Shown: in pieces, positions 28,604 through 36,960 of the stretch
Layout of the letters: each line of letters opens with the position of its first letter
Position numbering within the stretch: the first letter of the stretch is position 1
Source: Verrucomicrobium sp.
Lineage (GTDB): Bacteria; Verrucomicrobiota; Verrucomicrobiia; Methylacidiphilales; UBA1321
Length of the DNA: 64,000 nt
Reading direction: 5' to 3'
NCBI GenBank assembly: GCA_017849585.1
Contig: JAFIGT010000019.1
Location: 1-64,000 of the forward strand
Notes under the pieces: generated by a model
Told to the model about the DNA's origin: nothing
Databases searched by the model: none
Seen by the model: only the letters and a program-made list of their open reading frames with translations
Position numbers and translations under genes: made by a program

Positions 28604-29155
28604 TTATCCCCACAACTGGCGATCAAGCGTTCGGTACTGGATCGCCTCGCTGATATCTTCGGAGTTGATCTGCTCGCGGCCAGCGAGATCGGCAATGGTG
28701 CGGCTAACTTTCAAGATGCGGTCGTAAGCGCGCGCGCTGAGTTGGAGTTCTGCCAAGGCCATGCGCAGCAAGCTCTCGCTGTCGGCATCGAGCGCGGCGT
28801 AAACCTTCAACTCCTTCGAATTCATCTGCGCGTTGCACCGGGTCTTGCGTTTGCCCGCGAACCGCTCGTTCTGCACCGTGCGTGCCTTCAGCACGCGCTC
28901 GCGAATGGAGGACGACGGCTCCCCGGCTCCGTGTTTGAGCAACGTCTCGTGCTTCACGGCAGGAACCTCGACATGGATGTCGATACGGTCAAGCAGCGGA
29001 CCGGAAATCTTGTTCAAGTAACGTTGTGTTTCCACGGCGGTACTACGTCCGTTCTTCGCGCCGGTCGGCGTCGGATTCATCGCGGCCACAAGCATGAATT
29101 GCGCGGGAAAAGTCATCGTTCCCGCCGCCCGGGAGATGGTCACCTGCCCATCCTC
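28604..29155 (-). pseudogene. comM/YifB 3' fragment, copy 1
   Basis: It encodes the C-terminal ~183 residues of the ComM/YifB Mg-chelatase-like AAA+ ATPase ([16 protein letters not shown] to [10 protein letters not shown]-stop). It matches residues 324-506 of the intact gene at 50946-52466. The DNA is highly similar to that copy, with only a few amino-acid changes (such as V-Q-N-E for A-Q-N-D). Homology stops abruptly at the codon for Glu324. No start, Walker A or N-terminal Lon-like domain is present, so it should be non-functional. Confidence 0.93.
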
Positions 29156-29184
29156 AGATGGAAATGCTTAATGGGTATTTTGTC
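29156..29184. repeat. 29-bp junction repeat abutting comM fragment 1
   Basis: This sequence begins AGATGGAAATGC, ends GGGTATTTTGTC, and directly adjoins the truncated end of the comM fragment. It matches 38239-38267 at 26 of 29 bases and does not resemble the corresponding part of the intact comM. Similarity to the other copy ends on the far side at TTTGTC. Confidence 0.8.
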
Positions 29185-29770
29185 AATATGCGCTTTTTTG
29201 CAGCCTAAACTACTTTTTATGAGTTACTTACAACTGCTATTCTGCGACTCAAACGTGGGCTTCTTGTGCTTTCAGCGCGTAGTGGGTGCTCCAACCTCTA
29301 CGGCATACCTCTGCCTTACAGGCAGAGTCATTACGTTCTGTCCCTTAACAGCGACCTCGAGGATTCCGTTATAGATGAGATCGTGGAAAAGCTGACTTTG
29401 GCATCCTCAGTTTGCACGAGCACGTTCCTCAACATTAGCGAATAGCTCTGAGACGAGGGTAAGGGCGTCTCTTTGGGCCAAAGAGTCATCTCGCCGTCGA
29501 AGACCATCTTCTACTCATTGACCTTTGCGTGGCCGGCGGATTCGTTTAGTAGCCCCTCGAATTGCAGTCTCCCTTTGCGAATGCCGCGAACAAACTGAGA
29601 TCTAGCACCGAGCCGAATTCGCTTAATTTCAGGTCTCTCTGGACTCGAACAATCGACTCGATGGCCCAAGTCCTATCTCGTTGATCCTCAATCGGCGCAC
29701 CTTGCCACGCCTTCCTGAGTAGAGTCGCAAGGGGATAATGACTTATACCAATTCCCAATGAGCAGTGGTA
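29185..29770. other. Gene-poor stretch with possible decayed coding sequence
   Basis: About 590 bases without an intact gene. The minus strand near 29270-29480 has stretches that read like protein (for example F-H-D-L-I-Y-N-G-I-L-E-V, then V-M-T-L-P-V-R-Q-R-Y-A-V-E-V) but contain stops. A 70-codon minus-strand frame at 29546-29758 has no recognised domain. It is interpreted as remnants left at the edge of the acquired cluster. Confidence 0.45.
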
Positions 29771-30538
29771 TTAGGCCCATTCGATGGAAACGCCTGCGCG
29801 CTGAAAGGGCTTCAGGGAGGAGGTGGCAACACCTTCATTCGTCACCAATATATGTATTTTGGAGAGATCCAGAACTTTGCTGAGCGAGCGTTTTCCAAAT
29901 TTGGTCCGATCCAAAAGAAGAATCACTTTGGCGGCAGAAGTGCACATGGCTCGCTTGACTTCGATTTCCATAGGGTTGGGATCGGTGAGCCCCTCCTCCG
30001 CAGTGAAACCCGTGGAACTGATAAAGCACAGATCGCTTCGATGCGTATGGAAAAAGGCCACGGCCTGCGGCCCGACAAATGTTCTGGAAACATGACGATA
30101 GATGCCCCCGCTGGCCATTACCGTATCGGTAGGACGTGTTTGGCGTAAGGCCTCCACGCTGTTGGAGAGAATGGTCAGATTCTGGACTTCCAGATAGGAG
30201 AGAACGCTGATCCCGGTGGTGCCCCCTTCCACGGCGATGCTTTGTCCTGCGCGGGGAAATCGATGAGCCGCGTAACGAGCCAATTTTAGTCGATCTTCGG
30301 AAACGGCGGCGGCCTTGGCAGTATAGTCGGGTTCTGGCTCTCCCGCAGGCAGCGAGGGAAGAGCGCCTCCGTGAACGCGGCGCACTTCTCCCAAGTCCTC
30401 CAGTTCCCGGAGGTCACGCCAGAGAGTCATAACCGTCAAGCCCAATTGTGCAGCCGCCTCCCGAACGCGCAAATTCCCTCGCCGACTTAGTTCAAGTCGG
30501 AGCCAATTACGACGTTGTTCTGGGAGTAATTTAGGCAT
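29771..30538 (-). CDS. DeoR/GlpR-family sugar-phosphate-responsive repressor
   Basis: 255 residues from ATG 30538; a longer frame would begin 12 codons upstream in the promoter. The N-terminal winged helix is L-R-V-R-E-A-A-A-Q-L-G-L-T-V-M-T-L-W-R-D-L. It is followed by R-R-V-H-G-G-A and the DeoR sensor domain (V-E-G-G-T-T-G-I-S, T-I-L-S-N-S, F-I-S-S-T-G-F). Such sensors fold like sugar-phosphate isomerases and bind phosphosugars. It is divergent from the kinase-isomerase operon at 30634 and probably represses it. Confidence 0.9.
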   Translation of the reverse strand: MPKLLPEQRRNWLRLELSRRGNLRVREAAAQLGLTVMTLWRDLRELEDLGEVRRVHGGALPSLPAGEPEPDYTAKAAAVSEDRLKLARYAAHRFPRAGQSIAVEGGTTGISVLSYLEVQNLTILSNSVEALRQTRPTDTVMASGGIYRHVSRTFVGPQAVAFFHTHRSDLCFISSTGFTAEEGLTDPNPMEIEVKRAMCTSAAKVILLLDRTKFGKRSLSKVLDLSKIHILVTNEGVATSSLKPFQRAGVSIEWA

Positions 30539-30633
30539 GGATTGGAAGGCTCGATATGTTATAATTATTAACAAATTCTAAAATAATACAACATTGATTT
30601 TGCGATACACTGAAGTCCGCGTATCTTTTGAGC
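30539..30633. promoter_or_regulatory. Divergent deoR/kinase promoter region
   Basis: 95 AT-rich bases separate two divergent starts. An imperfect palindrome GTTATAATTATTAAC (30558-30572) contains TATAAT (30560-30565). It is a reasonable operator/promoter candidate for the DeoR-type repressor. Assignment of -35/-10 pairs is not secure. Confidence 0.5.
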
Positions 30634-31611
30634 ATGAACTTGCTCTTTTGCGGGGTCGATGCGGGAGGGACCTCCTGCCGGGCCACGGTACTATCCCCGG
30701 ATGGCGGACAGCGTGGTTGGGGCTACGCATCAGGAGCTAATCCCACGCATGGCGGTTGGAAAATGGCGAGCGCTACCATGCATGAAGCCGTGCAGCAAGC
30801 CTGCTCCGATGCCGGAGCCAAGATGGAACAGATCAAGAGCTTGTTTGTCGGCATGGCTGGCGTCGTGACAACGGAAGACCGCTCGCAGTCGCTGGAGCGT
30901 TGCCGGAATTGGCCTCTGGCTGAAAATTGCATTTATGGAGTGGACCACGATATCCGCATTGCTTTACAAGGTGGACTTTCCGGACGTCCGGGGATTGCCT
31001 TGATTGCGGGAACCGGCTCATCCTGTTACGGAAGAAATGATCTGTATGATTTCTGGCAGGCAGGCGGCTGGGATCGGATTCTGGATGATTTGGGCAGCGG
31101 CTATGATTTGGCCCAAAAGGGCATGGCGGCGGCTTGTCAGAGCGCTGATGGGCGTCTGAAAAAAAGTCTGTTGGAATCGTGTTTTTTCGGCGCTCTCGGA
31201 ACAACGAATGTCTCGGACTTTTCCCAGAAAGTACATCGCCCCGGCATGGCACGGCACGAGATCGCCGCGCTGGCGCCGCTGGTCTTAAAGGCGGCAGAAA
31301 AGAATGATGCGGCGGCGGTGCAAATCGTCACCGCCGGAGCCAACGAGTTGGCGCGCATGGTCGAAGCCGTTTCCGATAAACTTTTTCCCCAACAAAATCC
31401 CGAAGTGGTACCCATTGGCGGGTTGATCGAAAAGTCAGAGAGTTATCGTCACTACGTGACAAACGCCATTCTGGCGCGTCTACCGCGAGCCCGTCTCACG
31501 ACTGCCGAACTGAGGCCAGCCGTGGGAGCATTGGCCCTTGCGGCGGCACAGGTCAAACATCCCGTTGATTTAAAACACCTGCAGTTGTTGTCTGCCCAAG
31601 CAAAGGAGTAA
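30634..31611 (+). CDS. BadF/BadG/BcrA-type ATPase sugar kinase (N-acetylglucosamine kinase-like)
   Basis: 325 residues from ATG 30634; a TTG two codons upstream is ignored. It has the ASKHA kinase phosphate-1 motif G-V-D-A-G-G-T-S-C-R-A-T, then A-L-I-A-G-T-G-S-S-C-Y-G, W-D-R-I-L-D-D-L-G-S-G-Y-D-L and the adenosine motif P-I-G-G-L-I. The family phosphorylates hexoses or amino sugars such as GlcNAc. The neighbouring isomerases suggest a hexose in this locus. Its stop is followed directly by an AAGGAG-TAAGTG-ATG arrangement for the next gene. Confidence 0.82.
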   Translation: MNLLFCGVDAGGTSCRATVLSPDGGQRGWGYASGANPTHGGWKMASATMHEAVQQACSDAGAKMEQIKSLFVGMAGVVTTEDRSQSLERCRNWPLAENCIYGVDHDIRIALQGGLSGRPGIALIAGTGSSCYGRNDLYDFWQAGGWDRILDDLGSGYDLAQKGMAAACQSADGRLKKSLLESCFFGALGTTNVSDFSQKVHRPGMARHEIAALAPLVLKAAEKNDAAAVQIVTAGANELARMVEAVSDKLFPQQNPEVVPIGGLIEKSESYRHYVTNAILARLPRARLTTAELRPAVGALALAAAQVKHPVDLKHLQLLSAQAKE

Positions 31612-31614
31612 GTG

Positions 31615-32196
31615 ATGACCTCTTTATTTGACCTGACCCATTATTACAATAGCGCGACCGGGGAGATTTCTGGCAGCCAACGCGTCGAGCGGAGATTGTC
31701 TGACCTCAAGGGCTGCTACGCTGACGAGTCCGCCTATCGGGAATTGCTTTCGCGGGAAGATTCGTTGCTTTACGCCGTGGCGGCCATCGAGCCAGCGTCG
31801 AACGAGGGAGATCTTCACTATGGAGTGGGGATTCTCTATCCCGGAAAAGTAGGCGCTGAATATTTCATGACGAAGGGACATCTTCACGCGTGGCGACCTG
31901 CCGCAGAAGTTTACATCGGTCTTCGGGGAAATGGAGTCATGCTGCTGGAAGACGAAACCACAGGCGAAAGCCGTATGGAAGTTCTCGCCCATAATTCCAT
32001 CGTCTAGGTCCCCGGCCACACGGCACATCGCACTATGAACACCGGCTCCGAGCCGCTCGTTTATATCGGGATTTATCCGGCAAAGGCCGGTCATGATTAC
32101 GGGGCCATTGCCGAACGCAATTTTCGAAGCGTCGTTGTCGAAAAGCAGGGACAACCCCAACTGCACTCGCGCGACAAATGGATGCAGCAATTTTAA
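31615..32196 (+). pseudogene. Cupin-type (archaeal-family) glucose-6-phosphate isomerase with in-frame TAG
   Basis: 193 codons plus stop from ATG 31615, with AAGGAG 6 bases upstream. It is a cupin of the PF06560 phosphoglucose isomerase type: G-I-L-Y-P-G-K-V-G-A-E-Y-F-M-T-K-G-H-L-H (His metal ligands) and E-V-Y-I-G-L-R-G-N-G-V-M-L-L. A TAG at 32005-32007 interrupts N-S-I-V-*-V-P-G-H-T-A-H-R-T where Tyr is conserved. The same frame continues intact through A-H-R-T-M-N-T-G to 32196. A single TAC-to-TAG change explains it. The downstream half contains another metal-site histidine, so truncation should inactivate the enzyme unless the amber codon is read through. Confidence 0.85.
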
Positions 32197-32213
32197 AAAG
32201 GAATCCTCCCTTT

Positions 32214-32609
32214 ATGAGTAAATACCGAACCAAACCCATTCCTGACTCAAAACCAAAGGTCGATTTTATCGAACGACCATGGGGAAATTTCAAACAATTC
32301 GCCTTTAACCAGGATTGCACCGTCAGCCTGATGACAGTAACGCCGGGACAACGCTTGAGCCTCCAATCCCACACCGGTCGCGCCGAACTCTGGATCGTTT
32401 TAGACGATGGGGCGCGAGCGCAAGTCGGAGAGTCCATTTCCGAGCACAAGACAGGCGATGAAATCTGGATTCCCACCAACGAAAAGCATCGCCTCTCCTG
32501 CGTGGCGAAAACGCCCGCGCGTGTGCTCGAGGTCGCCTTTGGCAACTGGCAGCAGGCCGACATTACTCGCTATGAAGATGACTTCAAACGCCCCGAGCAA
32601 GGCGAATAA
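32214..32609 (+). CDS. Single-domain cupin, mannose-6-phosphate isomerase type II C-terminal-like
   Basis: 131 residues from ATG 32214. An upstream ATG overlaps the previous gene and lacks support. Cupin motifs: R-P-W-G-N-F-K-Q-F, T-P-G-Q-R-L-S-L-Q-S-H-T-G-R-A-E-L-W-I-V-L-D-D-G and P-T-N-E-K-H-R-L-S-C. This matches the isomerase domain found at the C-terminus of bifunctional GMP/PMI proteins, here standing alone. It probably interconverts mannose-6-phosphate and fructose-6-phosphate or a related sugar phosphate. It is in the kinase-isomerase operon. Confidence 0.8.
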   Translation: MSKYRTKPIPDSKPKVDFIERPWGNFKQFAFNQDCTVSLMTVTPGQRLSLQSHTGRAELWIVLDDGARAQVGESISEHKTGDEIWIPTNEKHRLSCVAKTPARVLEVAFGNWQQADITRYEDDFKRPEQGE

Positions 32610-32615
32610 TTTCTT

Positions 32616-33716
32616 ATGAAAGCATTTTCCGAATTAGCGCAGCCACTGGCCATTACTATGTGGGATTTTTCGTGGCTGGAGCGACGCTGGCCCGGAGCCG
32701 GTTACGAGGATTGGGATGAAGCCCTTGATGGTTTGGCTGAACGCGGCTATGACGCGGTGCGCATTGATGCGTATCCACACCTTGTTGCAAGTGAGCCGCA
32801 CAAGACCTGGGATCTCCTGCCCTGCTGGAATCAACAGGACTGGGGTAGTCCCGCCTTGAATCGCGTTCAGGTATTGCCCGCACTCGCAGAATTTATTCAA
32901 AAGTGCGCCGAGCGAAAAATTAAAGTGGGGCTGTCCACCTGGTTTCGACAAGATGCAGGCAATACTCACCTGCAAATTAAAGATGGAATTGCCCATGCCC
33001 ACATCTGGATCAAGACTCTCGAACACATCGAAAAGGCAGGACTGCTAGAGCACATTCTCTATGTAGATCTTTGCAATGAGTGGCCATTGGATGTATGGGC
33101 TCCCTTTTATAAAAATCCCAATGGAGGCAATGATTGGAGACATCCGAGTTGTCTCCAATGGATGGAACAATCCACCGCCGAAGTTCGTAAATTTTACCCT
33201 CAGATACCTTTGACTTATTCCCTCTGGCCCGATAAGGCCTTTCAAAAAGGAGAGTTATCTTTTTTTGATTTTCTGGAACCTCACATCTGGATGGTGCAGC
33301 AAGGAGATTTCTATTCGCGTGTGGGATACAAATACGAGAGATTCGAATCCATTGGTTACGAAAATATAGTGCGCCATGCCGAGCCGCTCTATCGAAGTAA
33401 TCCCGATCTTTGGCAGGCACAGTTGAAAGACTGTATCCTCTGGCATGCTGAATTATCCCGCCGCACAGGCCATCCTCTGATGACCACAGAATGCTGGGCC
33501 ATTGTAGACTATAAAGATTGGCCCTTATTGGATTGGGGCTGGGTCAAGGAACTCTGCGCGATAGGTGTAGAAACCGCAGCGGAAACGGGCCGGTGGGCGG
33601 CCATCGCAACCAGTAATTTTTGCGGACCTCAATTTCGGGGCATGTGGCGGGACGTTGCCTGGCATCAGCAATTAACGAAGAAGATTCACCAATCGAAATT
33701 CCCTGGCCGCGACTAA
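32616..33716 (+). CDS. Cytoplasmic cellulase-like TIM-barrel glycoside hydrolase
   Basis: 366 residues and no signal peptide. It is a TIM-barrel protein of the sugar-binding cellulase-like group: M-W-D-F-S-W-L-E-R-R-W, R-G-Y-D-A-V-R-I-D-A-Y-P, Y-V-D-L-C-N-E-W-P (likely acid/base Glu in N-E-W), L-T-Y-S-L-W-P-D and P-L-M-T-T-E-C-W-A (likely nucleophile Glu in T-E-C-W). It starts 7 bases after the cupin gene and probably hydrolyses an imported oligosaccharide feeding the neighbouring kinase and isomerases. The substrate is not predictable. Confidence 0.75.
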   Translation: MKAFSELAQPLAITMWDFSWLERRWPGAGYEDWDEALDGLAERGYDAVRIDAYPHLVASEPHKTWDLLPCWNQQDWGSPALNRVQVLPALAEFIQKCAERKIKVGLSTWFRQDAGNTHLQIKDGIAHAHIWIKTLEHIEKAGLLEHILYVDLCNEWPLDVWAPFYKNPNGGNDWRHPSCLQWMEQSTAEVRKFYPQIPLTYSLWPDKAFQKGELSFFDFLEPHIWMVQQGDFYSRVGYKYERFESIGYENIVRHAEPLYRSNPDLWQAQLKDCILWHAELSRRTGHPLMTTECWAIVDYKDWPLLDWGWVKELCAIGVETAAETGRWAAIATSNFCGPQFRGMWRDVAWHQQLTKKIHQSKFPGRD

Positions 33717-33719
33717 TCC

Positions 33720-35513
33720 ATGAGACATCCAAACTACGATAAATTTCCCACCGTCCCCGTTCCCGCCCGTCACGCTAAAGAATGCTGGACAGGATGGGTG
33801 CACATCGCCGGAGAGATTAAGCGGTCCATTTCCCAAAAAAAGACTTCGGCATGCCCGCGAATCGTCGTGGCGATCGAGTGCTATCCTGGCGTTTTGGATG
33901 AGGAAATCAGAGGACAGCTCGAGCAAGTTTTTCTGCCGGCACTCGTTCTCGATTCGAAGAAATCCTTCAAAAGTGAATCCGACATTGGCCGTCTGCTGGC
34001 TCCAGATTTAGGCGGCAATGATCCGGTTTTCGGCTACATGAGCCGATTGCAACTGGAGGATTTTCTGGATACGGCAAAGCTTCTCGATGTTCGTCGGGAA
34101 ATCGAACAACAGACGGATGGCGTTGTATTCGTCATTGGACCGGCCGCCGTTTTAATCGCCTCCAAGCCCGATCTTTTTATTTATGCCGACATGCCCCGAT
34201 GGGAAGGACAGCTTCGGCAGCGGCGCAACGAAGTTTCCAATCTTGGCGTGAGCAACAAGGAGTTGAAGGCTTCGCTCCAGTACAAGCGCTCCTTCTTTAT
34301 CGACTGGCGCGTCTGCGACCGACTCAAGCAGCAGACCATGGAACAATGGGATTATCTGCTTGATACGACAGATCAGGGGAAACCCAAGTTAATCACTGGC
34401 GTGTCGCATCTGGCGGGATTGCGACATGCCGTAACCCGCCCTTTTCGCGTGGTGCCTTTTTTCGATCCGGGCCCATGGGGCGGTCAATGGATGAAGGAAG
34501 TTTGCGATCTGGACCGGTCACAAGTCAACTACGCCTGGTGCTTTGATTGCGTGCCGGAAGAGAACTCGCTTCTGCTTGAATTCGCCGATGGAGTGCGCGT
34601 GGAAATACCAGCCATTAACCTAGCTTTCAACCAGCCCAAAGCCTTGCTGGGAGAACCTGTGCATGGTCGTTTCGGCCCTGAATTTCCCATCCGATTCGAT
34701 TTTCTGGACACAATGGGCGGAGGCAATCTCTCCTTTCAGGTGCACCCCACAACGGCCTTTGCGCAAGAGCATTTCGGCATCCACTATACCCAGGACGAAA
34801 GCTACTACATGCTCGATGCCGGGAAGGACGCGGTGGTTTATCTAGGCCGAAAAAATGAGGCGAGCTTTCCCGATTTAATAGCAGCGCTTGAATCAGCGCA
34901 ACACGGCGAAAATCAATTTGCCGATGAAAAATTCGTAGCCCGGTGGCCAGCCAAAAAGCATGATCATTTTTTGATTCCCGCCGGAACGCTGCACTGCTCG
35001 GGAGCCAATGGCATGGTACTCGAAATTTCCGCAACACCCTATATTTTTACTTTTAAACTGTGGGATTGGAATCGCCTGGGAATGGATGGACTACCGCGTC
35101 CCATGAATATCCAGCGCGGGCGACAGGTCATCGATTGGTCACGCGACGAAGACTACGCCCGCACAAGACTCATCAATCAAATCACCCCCGTAGCCAGCGG
35201 AACCGGTTGGCGTGAGGAGCGAACCGGTCTGCACGAAGCGGAGTTTATCGAAACACGACGGCACTGGTTCACCGACAAAGTGACCCACGATACAGGCGGT
35301 CAAATATCCGGCGGCGTCCAGGTGCTTAATCTCGTACAGGGCGAGGAAGCCGTAGTCGAAAGCCCGACCGGAGCCTTTGAACCTTTCACTGTCCACTACG
35401 CGGAAACATTCATTGTCCCTGCCGCAGTCGGTCCGTATACGATACGCCCAACGAGTCAGTCATCCAAAGATGAATGCGCGACAATGAAAGCATTTGTCCG
35501 AACTAGACCTTAG
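33720..35513 (+). CDS. Long class I mannose-6-phosphate isomerase
   Basis: 597 residues, well above the ~300-400 of ordinary type I enzymes. The C-terminal half carries the zinc cupin: F-Q-V-H-P-T-T-A-F-A-Q-E-H-F-G (around 340) and P-A-G-T-L-H-C-S-G-A-N (around 425). The N-terminal ~270 residues (H-A-K-E-C-W-T-G-W, V-V-A-I-E-C-Y-P-G-V, G-G-N-D-P-V-F-G-Y) form the extra domain known from long Bacteroidetes/Verrucomicrobia homologues; it has P-loop-kinase-like spacing but no clear Walker A. It follows the hydrolase by 3 bases. Its stop overlaps the convergent remnant at 35510. Confidence 0.85.
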   Translation: MRHPNYDKFPTVPVPARHAKECWTGWVHIAGEIKRSISQKKTSACPRIVVAIECYPGVLDEEIRGQLEQVFLPALVLDSKKSFKSESDIGRLLAPDLGGNDPVFGYMSRLQLEDFLDTAKLLDVRREIEQQTDGVVFVIGPAAVLIASKPDLFIYADMPRWEGQLRQRRNEVSNLGVSNKELKASLQYKRSFFIDWRVCDRLKQQTMEQWDYLLDTTDQGKPKLITGVSHLAGLRHAVTRPFRVVPFFDPGPWGGQWMKEVCDLDRSQVNYAWCFDCVPEENSLLLEFADGVRVEIPAINLAFNQPKALLGEPVHGRFGPEFPIRFDFLDTMGGGNLSFQVHPTTAFAQEHFGIHYTQDESYYMLDAGKDAVVYLGRKNEASFPDLIAALESAQHGENQFADEKFVARWPAKKHDHFLIPAGTLHCSGANGMVLEISATPYIFTFKLWDWNRLGMDGLPRPMNIQRGRQVIDWSRDEDYARTRLINQITPVASGTGWREERTGLHEAEFIETRRHWFTDKVTHDTGGQISGGVQVLNLVQGEEAVVESPTGAFEPFTVHYAETFIVPAAVGPYTIRPTSQSSKDECATMKAFVRTRP

Positions 35514-35698
35514 AAACTCACACCCAATGAATCCAAATCCCGAAACCAGTGGTCCGGACACGACTTCAGCTCTCCCAAAAAATCAACGCCCATTGTATGA
35601 ATGGTAGTGAGATGTCCCGTATACACGCTTCGCGCCGCGGCAATAACTTGTTTCCATTGAGCGTCCATACCTGTCGTATGATCCAACTGACTATCCAA
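35510..35698 (-). pseudogene. Glycoside hydrolase TIM-barrel fragment
   Basis: A 62-codon open stretch (W-K-Q-V-I-A-A-A-R-S-V-Y-T-G-H-L-T-T, then F-R-D-L-D-S-L-G-V-S-F) resembles the middle of barrel-type glycosidases. In those, 'W-R-x-L-I-x-x-V-R-x-x-Y-x-G-x-L-T-Y' precedes 'W-D-x-L-D-Y-I-G-V-D'. Both ends are missing. Its stop overlaps the convergent isomerase stop (TTAG). It is a remnant. Confidence 0.5.
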
Positions 35699-35718
35699 TC
35701 CAAGTGCTTCGCTACCGG

Positions 35719-36888
35719 TTATTCCATATCGAATTCTTCAGGACGGTTATGACATCTCATTCGCATCCCGACCGGATGCGCCGTGTTATGCCAGTCCGGT
35801 TCACGCATACTGGCGCACCGGGGAAAGGAATAGTTGGTCATACCGGGATCGACAAGGAGCAGTCGTCCCGCTGCCTCCAAAAGCAACCCACCTCGGTCAT
35901 AATGATAATGGCCTGTACTGGGGCGTTCCGCGGTCAGGAGCAATTGGCCGGGAGTGGGAGTAGACCATCGGACAGAACCCAAGCCAGATGCCATGCCTAG
36001 AATGCCGGGATGGACGACAGGTTTTGTGGTCGTTTTCGCCCGACGTCTCATCGGAAGCAGCGAGCAGACGTCCCAAGCGGTAAATTTTTGCTTCTGGAAT
36101 TGAGTATCCCACCGATGTTTGAGGAATGTCGCTGTCGCATCGCTCTCTAGTGTCGATAGCACGCTCAGTGGCCAAGCTTCACATTCCGAAGCGCAGATGG
36201 GCAAATGAAATCCGGTTGGCTGCAAGACTGATGACATGATCTCAAGGTAGGCACCGGATTGAATAAACTTTTTTGGAAGCACCTCCTTCAACGGCTTCTG
36301 TTGAAAAGCAGCATAAGCCATCCACGCCGACATCGCAGCATTCATACTATAGGAAAAGTAATGTGGGCCTTCGCAGCAATGACCGTCCGCGGCCAGATAG
36401 TTATCCAGAACTTGACTGTGATCCCGAAAGGCAATCTCCACCTGAGACCGATAGCGGCTCTCTTTGCTCTCCCGCCACAAGGCCGCAGCACCGGCCAGCC
36501 GGATTGAGTTGAAAACAATTCCCTGGTTCATATACCAGCGGTATCCCGGTTCCACGCATTTGGCATCAACCAACGTCCAGGCTTCCTCCACGCGCCGCCA
36601 GACAAGTTGACGTCCTTCATCAGTAAGGACGTCGCCAACAAATTGAAGTGCAAAGGCGGCCGCGAGCAAATTGTGAGATTCCACAAAACACACGTGATGC
36701 CAATCCGAGCCGGGAAAACAGGCCTGCGGTCCTTCAAACCAGTTCGGCGTCCATGCCATCGCCAGCAAAAAGCGCGCCGCCAACTGCGACCAGTCTGGTC
36801 GGTCGCATAAATAGCCCGCGAGTGATAGCATCGTCACCGGATGATCCCAACCACTGGAGACAAATACTATGGAAATTAAACGGAACAA
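35719..36888 (-). pseudogene. Heparinase II/III-like polysaccharide lyase, truncated
   Basis: About 385 residues are readable. An alpha-barrel-like first part (W-D-H-P-V-T-M-L-S-L-A-G-Y-L, W-H-H-V-C-F-V-E-S-H-N-L) is followed by a heparinase II/III C-terminal signature (G-H-Y-H-Y-D-R-G-G-L-L-L-E-A-A-G-R-L-L-L-V-D-P-G-M-T-N-Y and a later W-H-N-T-A-H-P). The reading starts from a TTG with no signal peptide or ribosome site, and the C-terminal sandwich is short. It looks 5'-truncated and possibly 3'-truncated. It belongs to a run of remnants between the two comM fragments. Confidence 0.65.
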
Positions 36889-36960
36889 TCTGCCTCATGT
36901 TGCTTACGCAGCGGGTCGCGCGAACTTTCTTAACCGTCCGCTTTCCTACCAATAAGTGAA

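Noticed and set aside
29156-29184. Resemblance of TATTTTGTC in the junction repeat to TnsB-binding sites at Tn7 ends
   Set aside because: Only nine bases match, from memory. The expected terminal TGT/ACA is not at the comM boundary, and the second copy has TACTTTGTC. Too weak to call a Tn7-like end.
28238-29374. 378-codon plus-strand open frame across the comM fragment
   Set aside because: A shadow of the minus-strand comM sequence and signal-peptide gene; no domain.
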